Shown here: positions 6,176 to 13,273 of the stretch, in pieces
Layout: each line of letters begins with the position of its first letter
Numbering within the stretch: position 1 is the stretch's first letter
Assembly: GCA_035294565.1 (NCBI GenBank)
Contig: DATGKR010000111.1
Span: forward strand, 1 to 15,737
DNA from: DATGKR01 sp035294565
GTDB taxonomy: Bacteria > Actinomycetota > Acidimicrobiia > Acidimicrobiales > Palsa-688
Reading direction: 5' to 3'
DNA: 15,737 nt
Made by a program: the position numbers and the translations under genes
The notes under the pieces: model-generated
Database searches by the model: none
What the model saw: only the letters and a program-made list of their open reading frames with translations
Told to the model about the DNA's origin: nothing

Positions 6176-7210
6176 ATGAAAACCACTTTCGGATCGGCCA
6201 CCGAGCTGGCCGCGGCGCTGCTGGGCTCGGCGGGAGTGCCCGAAGACCCAGCCCGGCGCACGGCGTGGATCCTCGTCGCCGCCGAAACGTGGGGCCGCGG
6301 GTCGCACGGCCTGCTCCGCCTCCCCTTCTACCTGCAGCGCCTCGACGCCGGGGGCCTCCACCCCGAGGCGGAGCTGCGCACCGTCTCCGACCGGGAGGTG
6401 ACCCTCGCCCTCGACGGGGACAACGGCCTCGGCCACTGGCAGGTGTGGCACGCCGCCGAGGAGGCGGTGTCCCGGGCCCGCCGGTGGGGGATCTCGGCGG
6501 TGGCCGTGGGCAACTCCAGCCACTGCGGGGCGCTCGGCCTGTACCTGATGCCGGTGGTCGGCGCCGGCCTCGCCGGCATGGTCTTTTCCCACGGGCCAGC
6601 GGTGATCCCCCCTTGGGGCGGAACAGCCCCGGTGACCTCGACCAGCCCGCTGGCGGTCGGCTTCCCCGCCGGCCGGGAGCCGGTGGTCGTGGACATGGCC
6701 TGCTCGGCGGTAGCCAGGGGGAAGATCGCCGAAGCGGCCAACGCCGGCGGCGAGCTGCCGGTCGGCTGGGCCCTCGACCGGGAAGGCCGGCCCACCACCG
6801 ACCCGGCTGAGGCGCTGCGGGGGATGATCGCCCCCCTCGGCGGGGCGAAGGGCTTCGCCCTGGCCCTCGCCGTCGAGGGGCTCACCGCCGGCCTGGTCGG
6901 CCCGTCGCTGTCCACGTCGGTCGCCGACCCGCTCGACCCGGGCGCGGCGGCCGACCCGCAGCGGCTCGCCCACCTCGTCGTCGTCTTCGACCCTGCCGCC
7001 TTCGACGTGGACGGCCGCTCCTCCGAGCGCCTGGCCCGCCTCGCCGAGTCGGTCGTCGAGGCCGGGGGTCGCCTCCCCGGGGCCGGCCACCCGCTGGCCG
7101 ACCGGCTCGGCGACGCCGCCGAGGTGAACGTCTCCGACGTCGTGGCCCGCCAGCTCCTCGACGAGGCGTCCGCAAGGGGGGTCAGGGTCCCCCCAGGCTG
7201 GGAGCCTTGA
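6176..7210 (+). CDS. LDH2-family (malate/L-lactate/sulfolactate-type) oxidoreductase
   Basis: This 344-residue NAD(P)-dependent dehydrogenase belongs to the LDH2/MDH2 family (YlbC, AllD, YiaK, ComC, DpkA). Family hallmarks are RGSHGLLRLPFYLQRL (41-56), the catalytic-histidine motif NSSHCGALGLY with His116, VVDMACS (171-177), ARGKI with Lys183, and PLGGAKGFALALAVE (220-234). The region PVGWALDREGRPTTDP (195-210) is also characteristic. The usual GTNP motif reads STSP (155-158), so Asn is replaced by Ser. The length is normal. GGGAGGAG lies eight bases before the ATG at 6176; earlier in-frame starts have no such site and add an unrelated sequence. Divergent from a D-isomer-type dehydrogenase, it probably oxidises or reduces the same 2-oxo/2-hydroxy acid pool. 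Members reduce lactate, malate, ureidoglycolate, diketogulonate, sulfopyruvate or cyclic imines, so the substrate is open. Confidence 0.87.
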   Translation: MKTTFGSATELAAALLGSAGVPEDPARRTAWILVAAETWGRGSHGLLRLPFYLQRLDAGGLHPEAELRTVSDREVTLALDGDNGLGHWQVWHAAEEAVSRARRWGISAVAVGNSSHCGALGLYLMPVVGAGLAGMVFSHGPAVIPPWGGTAPVTSTSPLAVGFPAGREPVVVDMACSAVARGKIAEAANAGGELPVGWALDREGRPTTDPAEALRGMIAPLGGAKGFALALAVEGLTAGLVGPSLSTSVADPLDPGAAADPQRLAHLVVVFDPAAFDVDGRSSERLARLAESVVEAGGRLPGAGHPLADRLGDAAEVNVSDVVARQLLDEASARGVRVPPGWEP

Positions 7211-8498
7211 AGCCGTCGGGGGGGCGCAGCGGGGAATGCCGCGAGACGAGCTGGGCGACCAGCAGCGCCGCGGCCAGACCGACGGGTACCTCGAGGAGCA
7301 GGAACGCCCCGCGGTAGCCGAACGCCGCGGCGAGCGCGCCGTAGGCGAAGGGGACGACGACCGTCGCCGCGTTGGTCCCGGCCATGAGCCGGCCGTTGGC
7401 GCGGGCCAGATGGCCCCCGTCGAGATGGGCCTGCTCGGCGAGGATCGACGAGGCGAGCGGGAAAGTGGTGCCGTGGGGGACGCCCAGGACGGCCATCGCC
7501 CCGAGCAGCTCGGGGAGGGTGTGGGCCAGGCCCAGCCAGGCGACCCCGGCGACGGTGGCCGCCGCCGAGAGGACCAAGACGGCGCGCAGCCGGCGACGCG
7601 GGGTGGCGACGACCAGGAGGACTCTCACCAGCACCGAAGAGCCGAAGAACACGGCGAACGCCGCCTCGGCGCCGGCCGCCGACAGGCCGTCCGCTTGTCG
7701 GGCGAGGAGGGCGCCGAAGCCGACCAGGGCGACGAAGGGCACCTGGTAGGTGAGCATCACGGTGAGGGCGAGGCGGAACGCCGAGGCGGGCACCGGCGGC
7801 GGGTCGTCCGCCGGTGCCGGGGCTTCAGGAGAGGGGGGGTCGTCCGCCGGAGGGCGGGTTCCACGCGACGGGAGGCGGTCTGCCGCTCCACGCCGGGGCA
7901 GGGTCGGCGGGCGCTGGCGGGCGGCGCGCACGGCGAGCACGACGGCGCCGGCGGGCAGGACCGCCATGACCCCGAGGGCCGTCCTCAGCGAGCCGCCGAG
8001 AGCGTGGAGCACCCCCGACTCGATCAACGGCCCGGCCACCAGGCTGATCGACAGCGCCACCGCCATCAACGCCAGGGCCTTCGCCCGCCTGCCGGGGGTG
8101 CGGCTGGCGATCACCGTCATCAAGCTGGGGAACACCAGCCCCCCACCGGCGCCGAGACCGACCGCCCCCAGCCACAGCCCCGGCCGTCCGGTGGGCAGCG
8201 CCAAAAGGAGGAACGCCGCCAGGCCGAGCGCCTGGCCGGCCGCGAGCAGCACGGCGGCGTCCCAGCGGCGGAGCCTTCCCACGACGACCGTCGAGCTGGC
8301 GACGCTGGCCAGGCCGGCGACCGCCACCACGGCACCGATCGACGAGTTGCCCATGCCGAGCAGATCCCGGCCGATCAGGGGATAAGTGGTCTGGCCAGCG
8401 TTCTGCGCTGCACGGCCGAGAAAGGTGAGCAGCAGCAGGGACGGCGCGGCCGCGGTGGCGAGCCGGGAGAGAGCTCCCGCGGGCGAGGAGGCCCTCAC
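7182..8498 (-). CDS. Major facilitator superfamily transporter
   Basis: This 438-residue inner-membrane protein has about twelve hydrophobic segments in two halves. A motif-A-like segment GRLRRWDAAV (74-83) lies between helices 2 and 3. The central cytoplasmic loop (about 191-240) is rich in Pro, Asp and Ala and contains PADDPP twice (217-222 and 229-234). The start is GTG, 22 bases after the stop of the GntR gene. GGGCGGGAG runs right up to it, which is an unusually short spacing, so coupling to the upstream gene is likely. The last 29 bases overlap, tail to tail, the end of the LDH2-type gene. Being co-operonic with a FadR-type regulator, it probably moves the organic acid or metabolite that the regulator senses. 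The direction and substrate are unknown. Confidence 0.83.
   Translation of the reverse strand: MRASSPAGALSRLATAAAPSLLLLTFLGRAAQNAGQTTYPLIGRDLLGMGNSSIGAVVAVAGLASVASSTVVVGRLRRWDAAVLLAAGQALGLAAFLLLALPTGRPGLWLGAVGLGAGGGLVFPSLMTVIASRTPGRRAKALALMAVALSISLVAGPLIESGVLHALGGSLRTALGVMAVLPAGAVVLAVRAARQRPPTLPRRGAADRLPSRGTRPPADDPPSPEAPAPADDPPPVPASAFRLALTVMLTYQVPFVALVGFGALLARQADGLSAAGAEAAFAVFFGSSVLVRVLLVVATPRRRLRAVLVLSAAATVAGVAWLGLAHTLPELLGAMAVLGVPHGTTFPLASSILAEQAHLDGGHLARANGRLMAGTNAATVVVPFAYGALAAAFGYRGAFLLLEVPVGLAAALLVAQLVSRHSPLRPPDGFKAPSLGGP
7801..7850. repeat. Two 14-bp direct repeats in the MFS central-loop coding region
   Basis: The sequence gggtcgtccgccgg occurs at 7801-7814 and 7837-7850, offset by 36 bp (12 codons). 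Both copies are therefore in frame and encode the repeated PADD in the loop between the two halves of the MFS protein. Slippage in low-complexity DNA is a sufficient explanation. Confidence 0.7.
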
Positions 8499-8520
8499 CT
8501 CCCGCCCGGCGACCGGCGGC

Positions 8521-9300
8521 TCATGAGGTCGGCGGCCGGCGCCTGCTCCTCGCCGGGTGGTGCCCAGCCCCGTCGGAGGACTGGGCCCTGACCCGGTCCA
8601 GCGCCGCGTCGCGCGCTCCGTGGATGTGGGCGACGGCGGCGGCCCGGGCGGCCTCGGGGTCGTTGCGGCTGATCGCCTCGAAGATGGCCCGGTGGTCCCG
8701 CCGCGACTGGCCCACCCGGCCGGGGATGGTCAAGGTGGTCTCCATTCCGGCGGCCAGCATCTCCTGCAACACGCCGAGGGTCCGGCTGAGGAACCGGTTC
8801 TTGGCGACCTGCACGATCCGCAGGTGGAAGTCGGCGTCGAGGCGGCCGAGGCGGTCGAAGTCGATCGGCTCGGCGCGGGCCTCCTCCTCGACAGCGAGGG
8901 CGCCGGCGAGCATGGCGACGTCCTCGGGGGTGGCCCGGCCCGCCGCCCACTCGGCGGCCGGCGCCTCGAGCACCTCCCTCATGGCGTAAAGCTCGGCCAG
9001 GCTCACCTCCAGCCCGAACAGGCCCGCCCGGACGGGGTCGGTGTGGTCCGAGCCGACGAACACCCCCTGGCCGTGGCGCACCTCCAGACGGCCGTGGGCT
9101 TCGAGGATCTTGACCGCCTCGCGCAGAGCCGGCCGGCTGACGCCCAGCATCTTCGACATCTCCCGCTCGGAGGGCAGCCGCTCCCCGGGGGCCAGCTGGT
9201 ACTCGGCGATGAGCGTCCCGATCCGTTCGGCGATGCGCTCGGGGAGGCTCCCCGACTCCTTGATCGGCGCCCAAAGCGCCCCGGCCCCTCGAGTGCTCAT
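8521..9300 (-). CDS. GntR-family transcriptional regulator, FadR/FCD subfamily
   Basis: This 259-residue regulator has an N-terminal winged helix (about 18-82), including PGERLPSEREMSKMLGVSRP (38-57), then ALREAVKILEAHGRLEV and the wing RHGQGVFV (75-82). An FCD ligand domain spans about 95-235. Asp155, His159 (DADFHL), His203 (RDHRAI) and His225 (AHIHG) match the Asp/three-His metal site of FCD domains, which usually bind carboxylate ligands. AGGAGG lies six bases before the ATG. The gene precedes the MFS gene in an operon and follows the SMP-30 gene after 104 bases without an obvious terminator. It is the only regulator in the window, so it probably controls the surrounding catabolic genes in response to a sugar acid or hydroxyacid. 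That control is inferred. The basic tail ARSRRRPP at the C-terminus is unremarkable. Confidence 0.9.
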   Translation of the reverse strand: MSTRGAGALWAPIKESGSLPERIAERIGTLIAEYQLAPGERLPSEREMSKMLGVSRPALREAVKILEAHGRLEVRHGQGVFVGSDHTDPVRAGLFGLEVSLAELYAMREVLEAPAAEWAAGRATPEDVAMLAGALAVEEEARAEPIDFDRLGRLDADFHLRIVQVAKNRFLSRTLGVLQEMLAAGMETTLTIPGRVGQSRRDHRAIFEAISRNDPEAARAAAVAHIHGARDAALDRVRAQSSDGAGHHPARSRRRPPTS

Positions 9301-9348
9301 GGCAATCCTCCTGCCCCCTTCACCGGGCAACGTCTGGTCCCCCGGTCT

Positions 9349-9384
9349 GTGCTGGTGAACTCGTCGGTGCTGGTCGACTCGTCG
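9349..9384. repeat. Imperfect 18-bp tandem repeat upstream of the GntR gene
   Basis: Two adjacent 18-bp units (9349-9366 and 9367-9384) differ at only two positions; both read gtgctggt-NN-actcgtcg. They lie in the 104-base non-coding gap between the SMP-30 stop and the GntR start. Next to them, on the minus strand, CAGAC occurs twice within 18 bases (9352-9335). Repeated units in front of a regulator gene may be protein-binding sites for autoregulation, but I see no convincing -10/-35 pair here. Confidence 0.5.
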
Positions 9385-9404
9385 AAGCGGCCGGTTGCGC
9401 CATT

Positions 9405-10310
9405 CTACGGAGCCTCCCCGACGTAAGGGTCGGGCGGCGGCCCGGCGACCCCGGGGCTGCAGGCGAAGACACCCCCGGCCAGCGGGTCCTGCGGTTCGGC
9501 GCCCCTCCTGCCGGTGGTGACGAAGAGGACGTCGCCCCGGTCGCCGCCGAAGCAGCAGCTGGTCACCTGCGGGACCGGCACCTCGACGACCGTGTCGGGG
9601 GTGCCGTCGGGCCGGTAACGCTGGACCCGCCCGGCGTGGGCGAGCGCCACCCAGAGGCACCCCTCCTCGTCGATGGCCATCCCGTCGGGGTTGCCCGAAC
9701 CGGGGGGCACCTCCACGACGGGACGGCGGTTGGCCAGGCGCGCCGTGCCCGGCTCGGCGTCGAACACGTCCACCCGCCGGGTGGCGGTGTCGATGAAGTA
9801 CATCTGCCGGCCGTCGGCGCTCCAGGCCAGCCCGTTGGAGATGCCGAGCCCCCCCAGAACGGGCTCCACGCCCGCCCAGGCCGGCGCCAGCCGGTAGAGG
9901 GTGCCGTCGGCCGGGGTCTCGCCGCTGGAGACGGCGTCGGCGGTCGCGCCTTCGCGCATCGTCCCCGCCCAGAACGAGCCGTCCGGCGCGCACTTGCCGT
10001 CGTTCATCCGCGAGCCGGCCGCCGACAGGTCGAAGACCACCTCGAAGGTCCCGTCCGCTTCGAGGCGGGCGAAGCCGTCGCGCACCGCCAGGGCGAAACC
10101 GCCGCCCCGGGCGTCGGGAACGGCGGCCCCCACCGGTTGGCCGACGCACAGACGGCGGTCGTCGCCGCTGGCGGGGTCGAGCAGGTGGACCACGCCGGCT
10201 GGTATGTCCACCCAGACGAGCCGCCGGCGGGCCGGGTCCCAGCTGGGGCCCTCGGCGAGCTGGGCTCCCGCCGCGTGCACGACCTCCGCCTGGACGGTCC
10301 GCGATCCCAT
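9405..10310 (-). CDS. SMP-30/gluconolactonase/LRE family lactonase
   Basis: This 301-residue six-bladed propeller is expected to hydrolyse an aldonolactone to the sugar acid in the cytoplasm. The metal ligands of the family are all in place: Glu20 (AEGPSW), Asn159 (ISNGLAW) and Asp209 (NPDGMAID). So are the substrate-side Arg101 and Asn103 of RMNDGK. This spacing closely matches human SMP30 (Glu18, Arg101, Asn103, Asn154, Asp204). No signal peptide is present. The ATG lies 17 bases after the stop of the transporter ATPase gene, making this the last gene of the ABC operon. That links the lactonase to the imported sugar, although no sugar 1-dehydrogenase that would produce the lactone is in the window. 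The residues support an active enzyme; which lactone it uses cannot be read. Confidence 0.9.
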   Translation of the reverse strand: MGSRTVQAEVVHAAGAQLAEGPSWDPARRRLVWVDIPAGVVHLLDPASGDDRRLCVGQPVGAAVPDARGGGFALAVRDGFARLEADGTFEVVFDLSAAGSRMNDGKCAPDGSFWAGTMREGATADAVSSGETPADGTLYRLAPAWAGVEPVLGGLGISNGLAWSADGRQMYFIDTATRRVDVFDAEPGTARLANRRPVVEVPPGSGNPDGMAIDEEGCLWVALAHAGRVQRYRPDGTPDTVVEVPVPQVTSCCFGGDRGDVLFVTTGRRGAEPQDPLAGGVFACSPGVAGPPPDPYVGEAP

Positions 10311-10327
10311 CCCGCCGTCACCGGCTC

Positions 10328-11431
10328 TCAGAGCAACGCTTCACCGGAGTCGATCGAGAACACGTGCGCCCTGCCGGCGCCGACTGCGAGGGAGACCTTC
10401 TCGCCCCGCCGGGCGGCGACGTCGCGGTCGACCCTGGCTGTCACCATTTCCCCGCCGACGTCGACGACGAGGTGCTGCTCGGGCCCGAGCGGCTCGACCA
10501 CTTCGATCGCCCCCTTCACCACGGACAGCTCCGGGTCGGCGCCGTCGGCCGACACGGGACGGAGGTTCTCCGGCCGGACGCCCGCGACCACGGCCGCCCC
10601 GTGAGGAAGCGTCAGTTTGCGTGACTGTTCTTCGGTCAGGCGCAGGCACACGCCGTCGCGGACCAGTTCCGCACGGTCGCCGTTGCGGTTCACGCTGCAG
10701 GTGAGGAAACCCATCGCCGGGGTCCCGATGAAACCGGCGACGAACCTGTTGACAGGGCGGTCGTAGAGCTCCTCGGGGGTGCCGACCTGCTGGATCAGGC
10801 CGTTGTTCATGACCGCTATCCGGTCGCCCATGGTCATCGCCTCCACCTGGTCGTGGGTGACGTAGACCGTGGTGGCGGTCACGGCCCGGTGGACGCGGAG
10901 GATCTCGGTGCGCATCTGCAGGCGCAGGTGGGCGTCGAGGTTCGACAAGGGCTCGTCGAGCAGGAACACCGCCGGATCCCGCACGATCGCCCGACCCAGG
11001 GCGACCCGCTGGCGCTGGCCGCCCGACAACTGCCGGGGGCGACGGTCGAGAAGGTTCTCGATCCCGAGCATCGTGGCGGCTTCGCGTACCTTCTGGTCGA
11101 TGGCGTCCTTGGGCAGCTTCCGCCGCCTGAGCCCGAACGCCATGTTGTTGCGGACCGTCATGTGGGGGTACAGGCCGTAGTTCTGGAACACCATGGCGAT
11201 GTCGCGGTCGCCGACGTCGACGTCGTTCACCAGGCGGTCGCCGAAGTAGATCTCCCCGCTGGTGGCGGCTTCGAGGCCGGCTATGATCCGCAGCAGGGTC
11301 GTCTTGCCCGACCCGGACGGGCCGACCAGCACCAGGAACTCGTGGTCGGCGATGTCGAGGTTGCACTCGCGAAGCACCGCCGGTCCGTTCCCGAACCGTT
11401 TCTCGACGTCGCGGACGGATATGGACGCCAC
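10328..11431 (-). CDS. Sugar ABC transporter ATP-binding protein, MalK/UgpC/MsmK type
   Basis: This 367-residue ATPase powers the sugar importer encoded just upstream. It has Walker A GPSGSGKTT (37-45), Q-loop VFQNY (81-85), signature LSGGQ (135-139), Walker B VFLLDE (155-160) and H-loop His193. A C-terminal TOBE/MalK-type regulatory domain (about 240-367) includes VAGVRPENLRPV. The start is GTG with GGGGAGGG a few bases upstream, 13 bases after the stop of the second permease gene. UgpC/MsmK-type ATPases often serve several CUT1 importers, but the tight spacing shows this one is dedicated to, or at least made with, this transporter. All catalytic motifs are intact. Confidence 0.93.
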   Translation of the reverse strand: MASISVRDVEKRFGNGPAVLRECNLDIADHEFLVLVGPSGSGKTTLLRIIAGLEAATSGEIYFGDRLVNDVDVGDRDIAMVFQNYGLYPHMTVRNNMAFGLRRRKLPKDAIDQKVREAATMLGIENLLDRRPRQLSGGQRQRVALGRAIVRDPAVFLLDEPLSNLDAHLRLQMRTEILRVHRAVTATTVYVTHDQVEAMTMGDRIAVMNNGLIQQVGTPEELYDRPVNRFVAGFIGTPAMGFLTCSVNRNGDRAELVRDGVCLRLTEEQSRKLTLPHGAAVVAGVRPENLRPVSADGADPELSVVKGAIEVVEPLGPEQHLVVDVGGEMVTARVDRDVAARRGEKVSLAVGAGRAHVFSIDSGEALL

Positions 11432-11444
11432 GCCAGCCCTCCCC

Positions 11445-12332
11445 TCAGGTCCCCGCCAGGGCGCCCGCGGTCATCCCCCGGACCATGTAGCGCTGCACGG
11501 CGAAGAAGGCGACGGCCAGCGGGATGGTGGTGAGCACCGCCGCGGCCATCATCCCGCCCCAGTCGGTGTTGAACTCGCCGACGAAGCTGTCGAGCAGACC
11601 CGGGGGGAGCGTCTGGTGGGAGTTGTTGGTTATCAGGGTCAAAGGGTAGAGCAGGTTGTTCCAGCTGTTGATGAACACGAAGACGCCGGTGGTGAGAAGC
11701 CCGGGGATGACGGTGGGTATCACGACCCGGAAAAGGATCGACAGCCGGCCGTAGCCGTCCACGCGAGCGGCCTCCTCCAGCTCGACGGGCACCGAGTCGA
11801 AGAAGCCTTTCATCAGCCACGAGCCGAAGGGGATGGCGAACGACGTGTAGCCGATGACGAGACCCGTGTAGGTGTTGAGCAGGTGGGCGTCGAGCAGCAG
11901 CAGGTACAGAGGTCCGACGAACACGACGAGCGGCAGCATCTGGGTGGCCAGCACCGCCACGCTGGTCGGCCCGCGGAGACGCCACCTGGATCGCGAGAAG
12001 CTGTAGCCCGCCAGAGCCGAGATCACCACCGCCACCACGGAGGCGATCACCGAGGTGAGGACGCTGTTGGCCAGGTAGGTCTTGAACGGCACGACTCCCT
12101 TGACCAGCAGCTCGTTGTAGTTGCTCATGCTCAGGTGGTGGGGGAAGTAGCTGGGGGTGAGGGACGTGGCGGCGAAAGGTGTCTTGAGCGAGGTGGCGAG
12201 CATCCAGTAGACGGGCGCCAGCGCGACGGCGATCCCCACCAGGATGAGCGCCACCACCGCGGCCCGCCCCGGCCGCCACCTGCGCAGCCGGCCGGGGCCG
12301 GCCAGTCGGACGGGAGCGGCGACGGCGGTCAC
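11445..12332 (-). CDS. Carbohydrate ABC transporter permease, MalG type
   Basis: This 295-residue membrane protein is the second permease of a CUT1 importer. Helix 1 is at about 24-44. The protein has five further hydrophobic segments and a canonical EAA loop EAARVDGYGRLSILF with Glu187, Ala188, Ala189 and Gly193, followed by a conserved proline at 206. The start is taken as the GTG at 12332, which overlaps the TGA of the first permease gene (GTGA). The open frame extends upstream but would then lie inside that gene. The N-terminus is short and basic, as expected for a cytoplasmic N-terminus. It pairs with the upstream permease to form the channel. Confidence 0.9.
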   Translation of the reverse strand: MTAVAAPVRLAGPGRLRRWRPGRAAVVALILVGIAVALAPVYWMLATSLKTPFAATSLTPSYFPHHLSMSNYNELLVKGVVPFKTYLANSVLTSVIASVVAVVISALAGYSFSRSRWRLRGPTSVAVLATQMLPLVVFVGPLYLLLLDAHLLNTYTGLVIGYTSFAIPFGSWLMKGFFDSVPVELEEAARVDGYGRLSILFRVVIPTVIPGLLTTGVFVFINSWNNLLYPLTLITNNSHQTLPPGLLDSFVGEFNTDWGGMMAAAVLTTIPLAVAFFAVQRYMVRGMTAGALAGT

Positions 12333-13273
12333 GCCGGGTTCGTCCTCATGAGGCGGATGAACAGGCCGGCGAACACCAGCAGGATGATCAGCCAGATGAC
12401 CCCGACGGCGGAGGCGAACCCGAGGTGGAACTGGTCGAAGGCCAGCTGGTACACGTAGATGACCAGTGTCGTGGTGCTGTAGACGGGGCCGCCCTTGGTC
12501 ATCGAATAGATGAGCGGGAAGTTGTTGAAGTTCTGGATGACCATGAGCAGCGACCCGAGGACCGCCGCGTTGCGCAGGTAGGGCAGCTTGATCCGGGTGA
12601 GCATGGCCATCGGACCGGCCCGGTCCACCCGGGCGGCCTCGATCACCTCGTTCGGCACCGACGCCAGCGCCGCCGTGAACATGAGCAGGAAGAACGGGGT
12701 CGTCGACCAGACGTTGGCGATGATCACCGCAATCATCGCCCACTTGCCCGTCCCCAGCCACAGGATCGGGGTGTGGATGATCCCCAGGCTGGTTAGCGCC
12801 TGGTTGACCACCCCGCCGCGGTCCTGGAACATGTAGTAGAAGAGGAAGGCGACGACGATCACCGGCACCCCCCAGGGGGTGAGCATCAACGTCCTCAGGA
12901 TGCGCCACGCCCCGCCGAGGTTCTCCGTCGCCAGGGCCAGGGCCAGGCCGATGAGCGCCGCCGCGGCCACCGACACGAACGTGTAGACGGCGGTGTGCTC
13001 GAGCGCCTGCCAGAACACCGGGTCGTTGGTGAAGAGCGTCTTGTAGTTCTGCAGGCCCACCGACTTGGCGGCGCCGGCGCTGAGCAGGTTCGAGTTGGTG
13101 AACGACAGCTGCACTGCCCTGACGATTGGGTAGCCGATCACCCCCGCCAGGACGATCACGGCCGGCAGGGCCATCCAGTCGAAGACGGGGGTGCGGCGTC
13201 TGGACCTGGCGCGCCTCGCCGGCAGCGACGGCCCACCGCTGACGGTGGGCGCCGGGGCCGAGGCGACCGCCAT
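12329..13273 (-). CDS. Carbohydrate ABC transporter permease, MalF type, with altered EAA loop
   Basis: This 314-residue membrane protein is the first permease of the CUT1 importer. It has a 30-residue basic cytoplasmic N-terminus (SLPARRARSRRR), then six hydrophobic segments starting at about 33-52. The EAA loop reads EAARVDRAGPMAMLTRIKLP (212-231). The glycine usually found at the seventh position of this motif (EAAxxxG) is Arg218 (codon CGG), with a glycine two residues later. This loop contacts the ATPase, so the change may matter or may be a tolerated variant. The ATG shares one base with the stop of the binding-protein gene (TGATG), and the 3' end overlaps the next permease by four bases, so translation is coupled. 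The large MalF periplasmic loop is absent, as in most sugar permeases of this family. Confidence 0.9.
   Translation of the reverse strand: MAVASAPAPTVSGGPSLPARRARSRRRTPVFDWMALPAVIVLAGVIGYPIVRAVQLSFTNSNLLSAGAAKSVGLQNYKTLFTNDPVFWQALEHTAVYTFVSVAAAALIGLALALATENLGGAWRILRTLMLTPWGVPVIVVAFLFYYMFQDRGGVVNQALTSLGIIHTPILWLGTGKWAMIAVIIANVWSTTPFFLLMFTAALASVPNEVIEAARVDRAGPMAMLTRIKLPYLRNAAVLGSLLMVIQNFNNFPLIYSMTKGGPVYSTTTLVIYVYQLAFDQFHLGFASAVGVIWLIILLVFAGLFIRLMRTNPA

Noticed and set aside
7236..8591. Plus-strand open frame of 451 codons
   Set aside because: It is a shadow of the MFS gene in the opposite strand, made of Gln/Arg/Gly/Asp-rich sequence without homology that I recognise.
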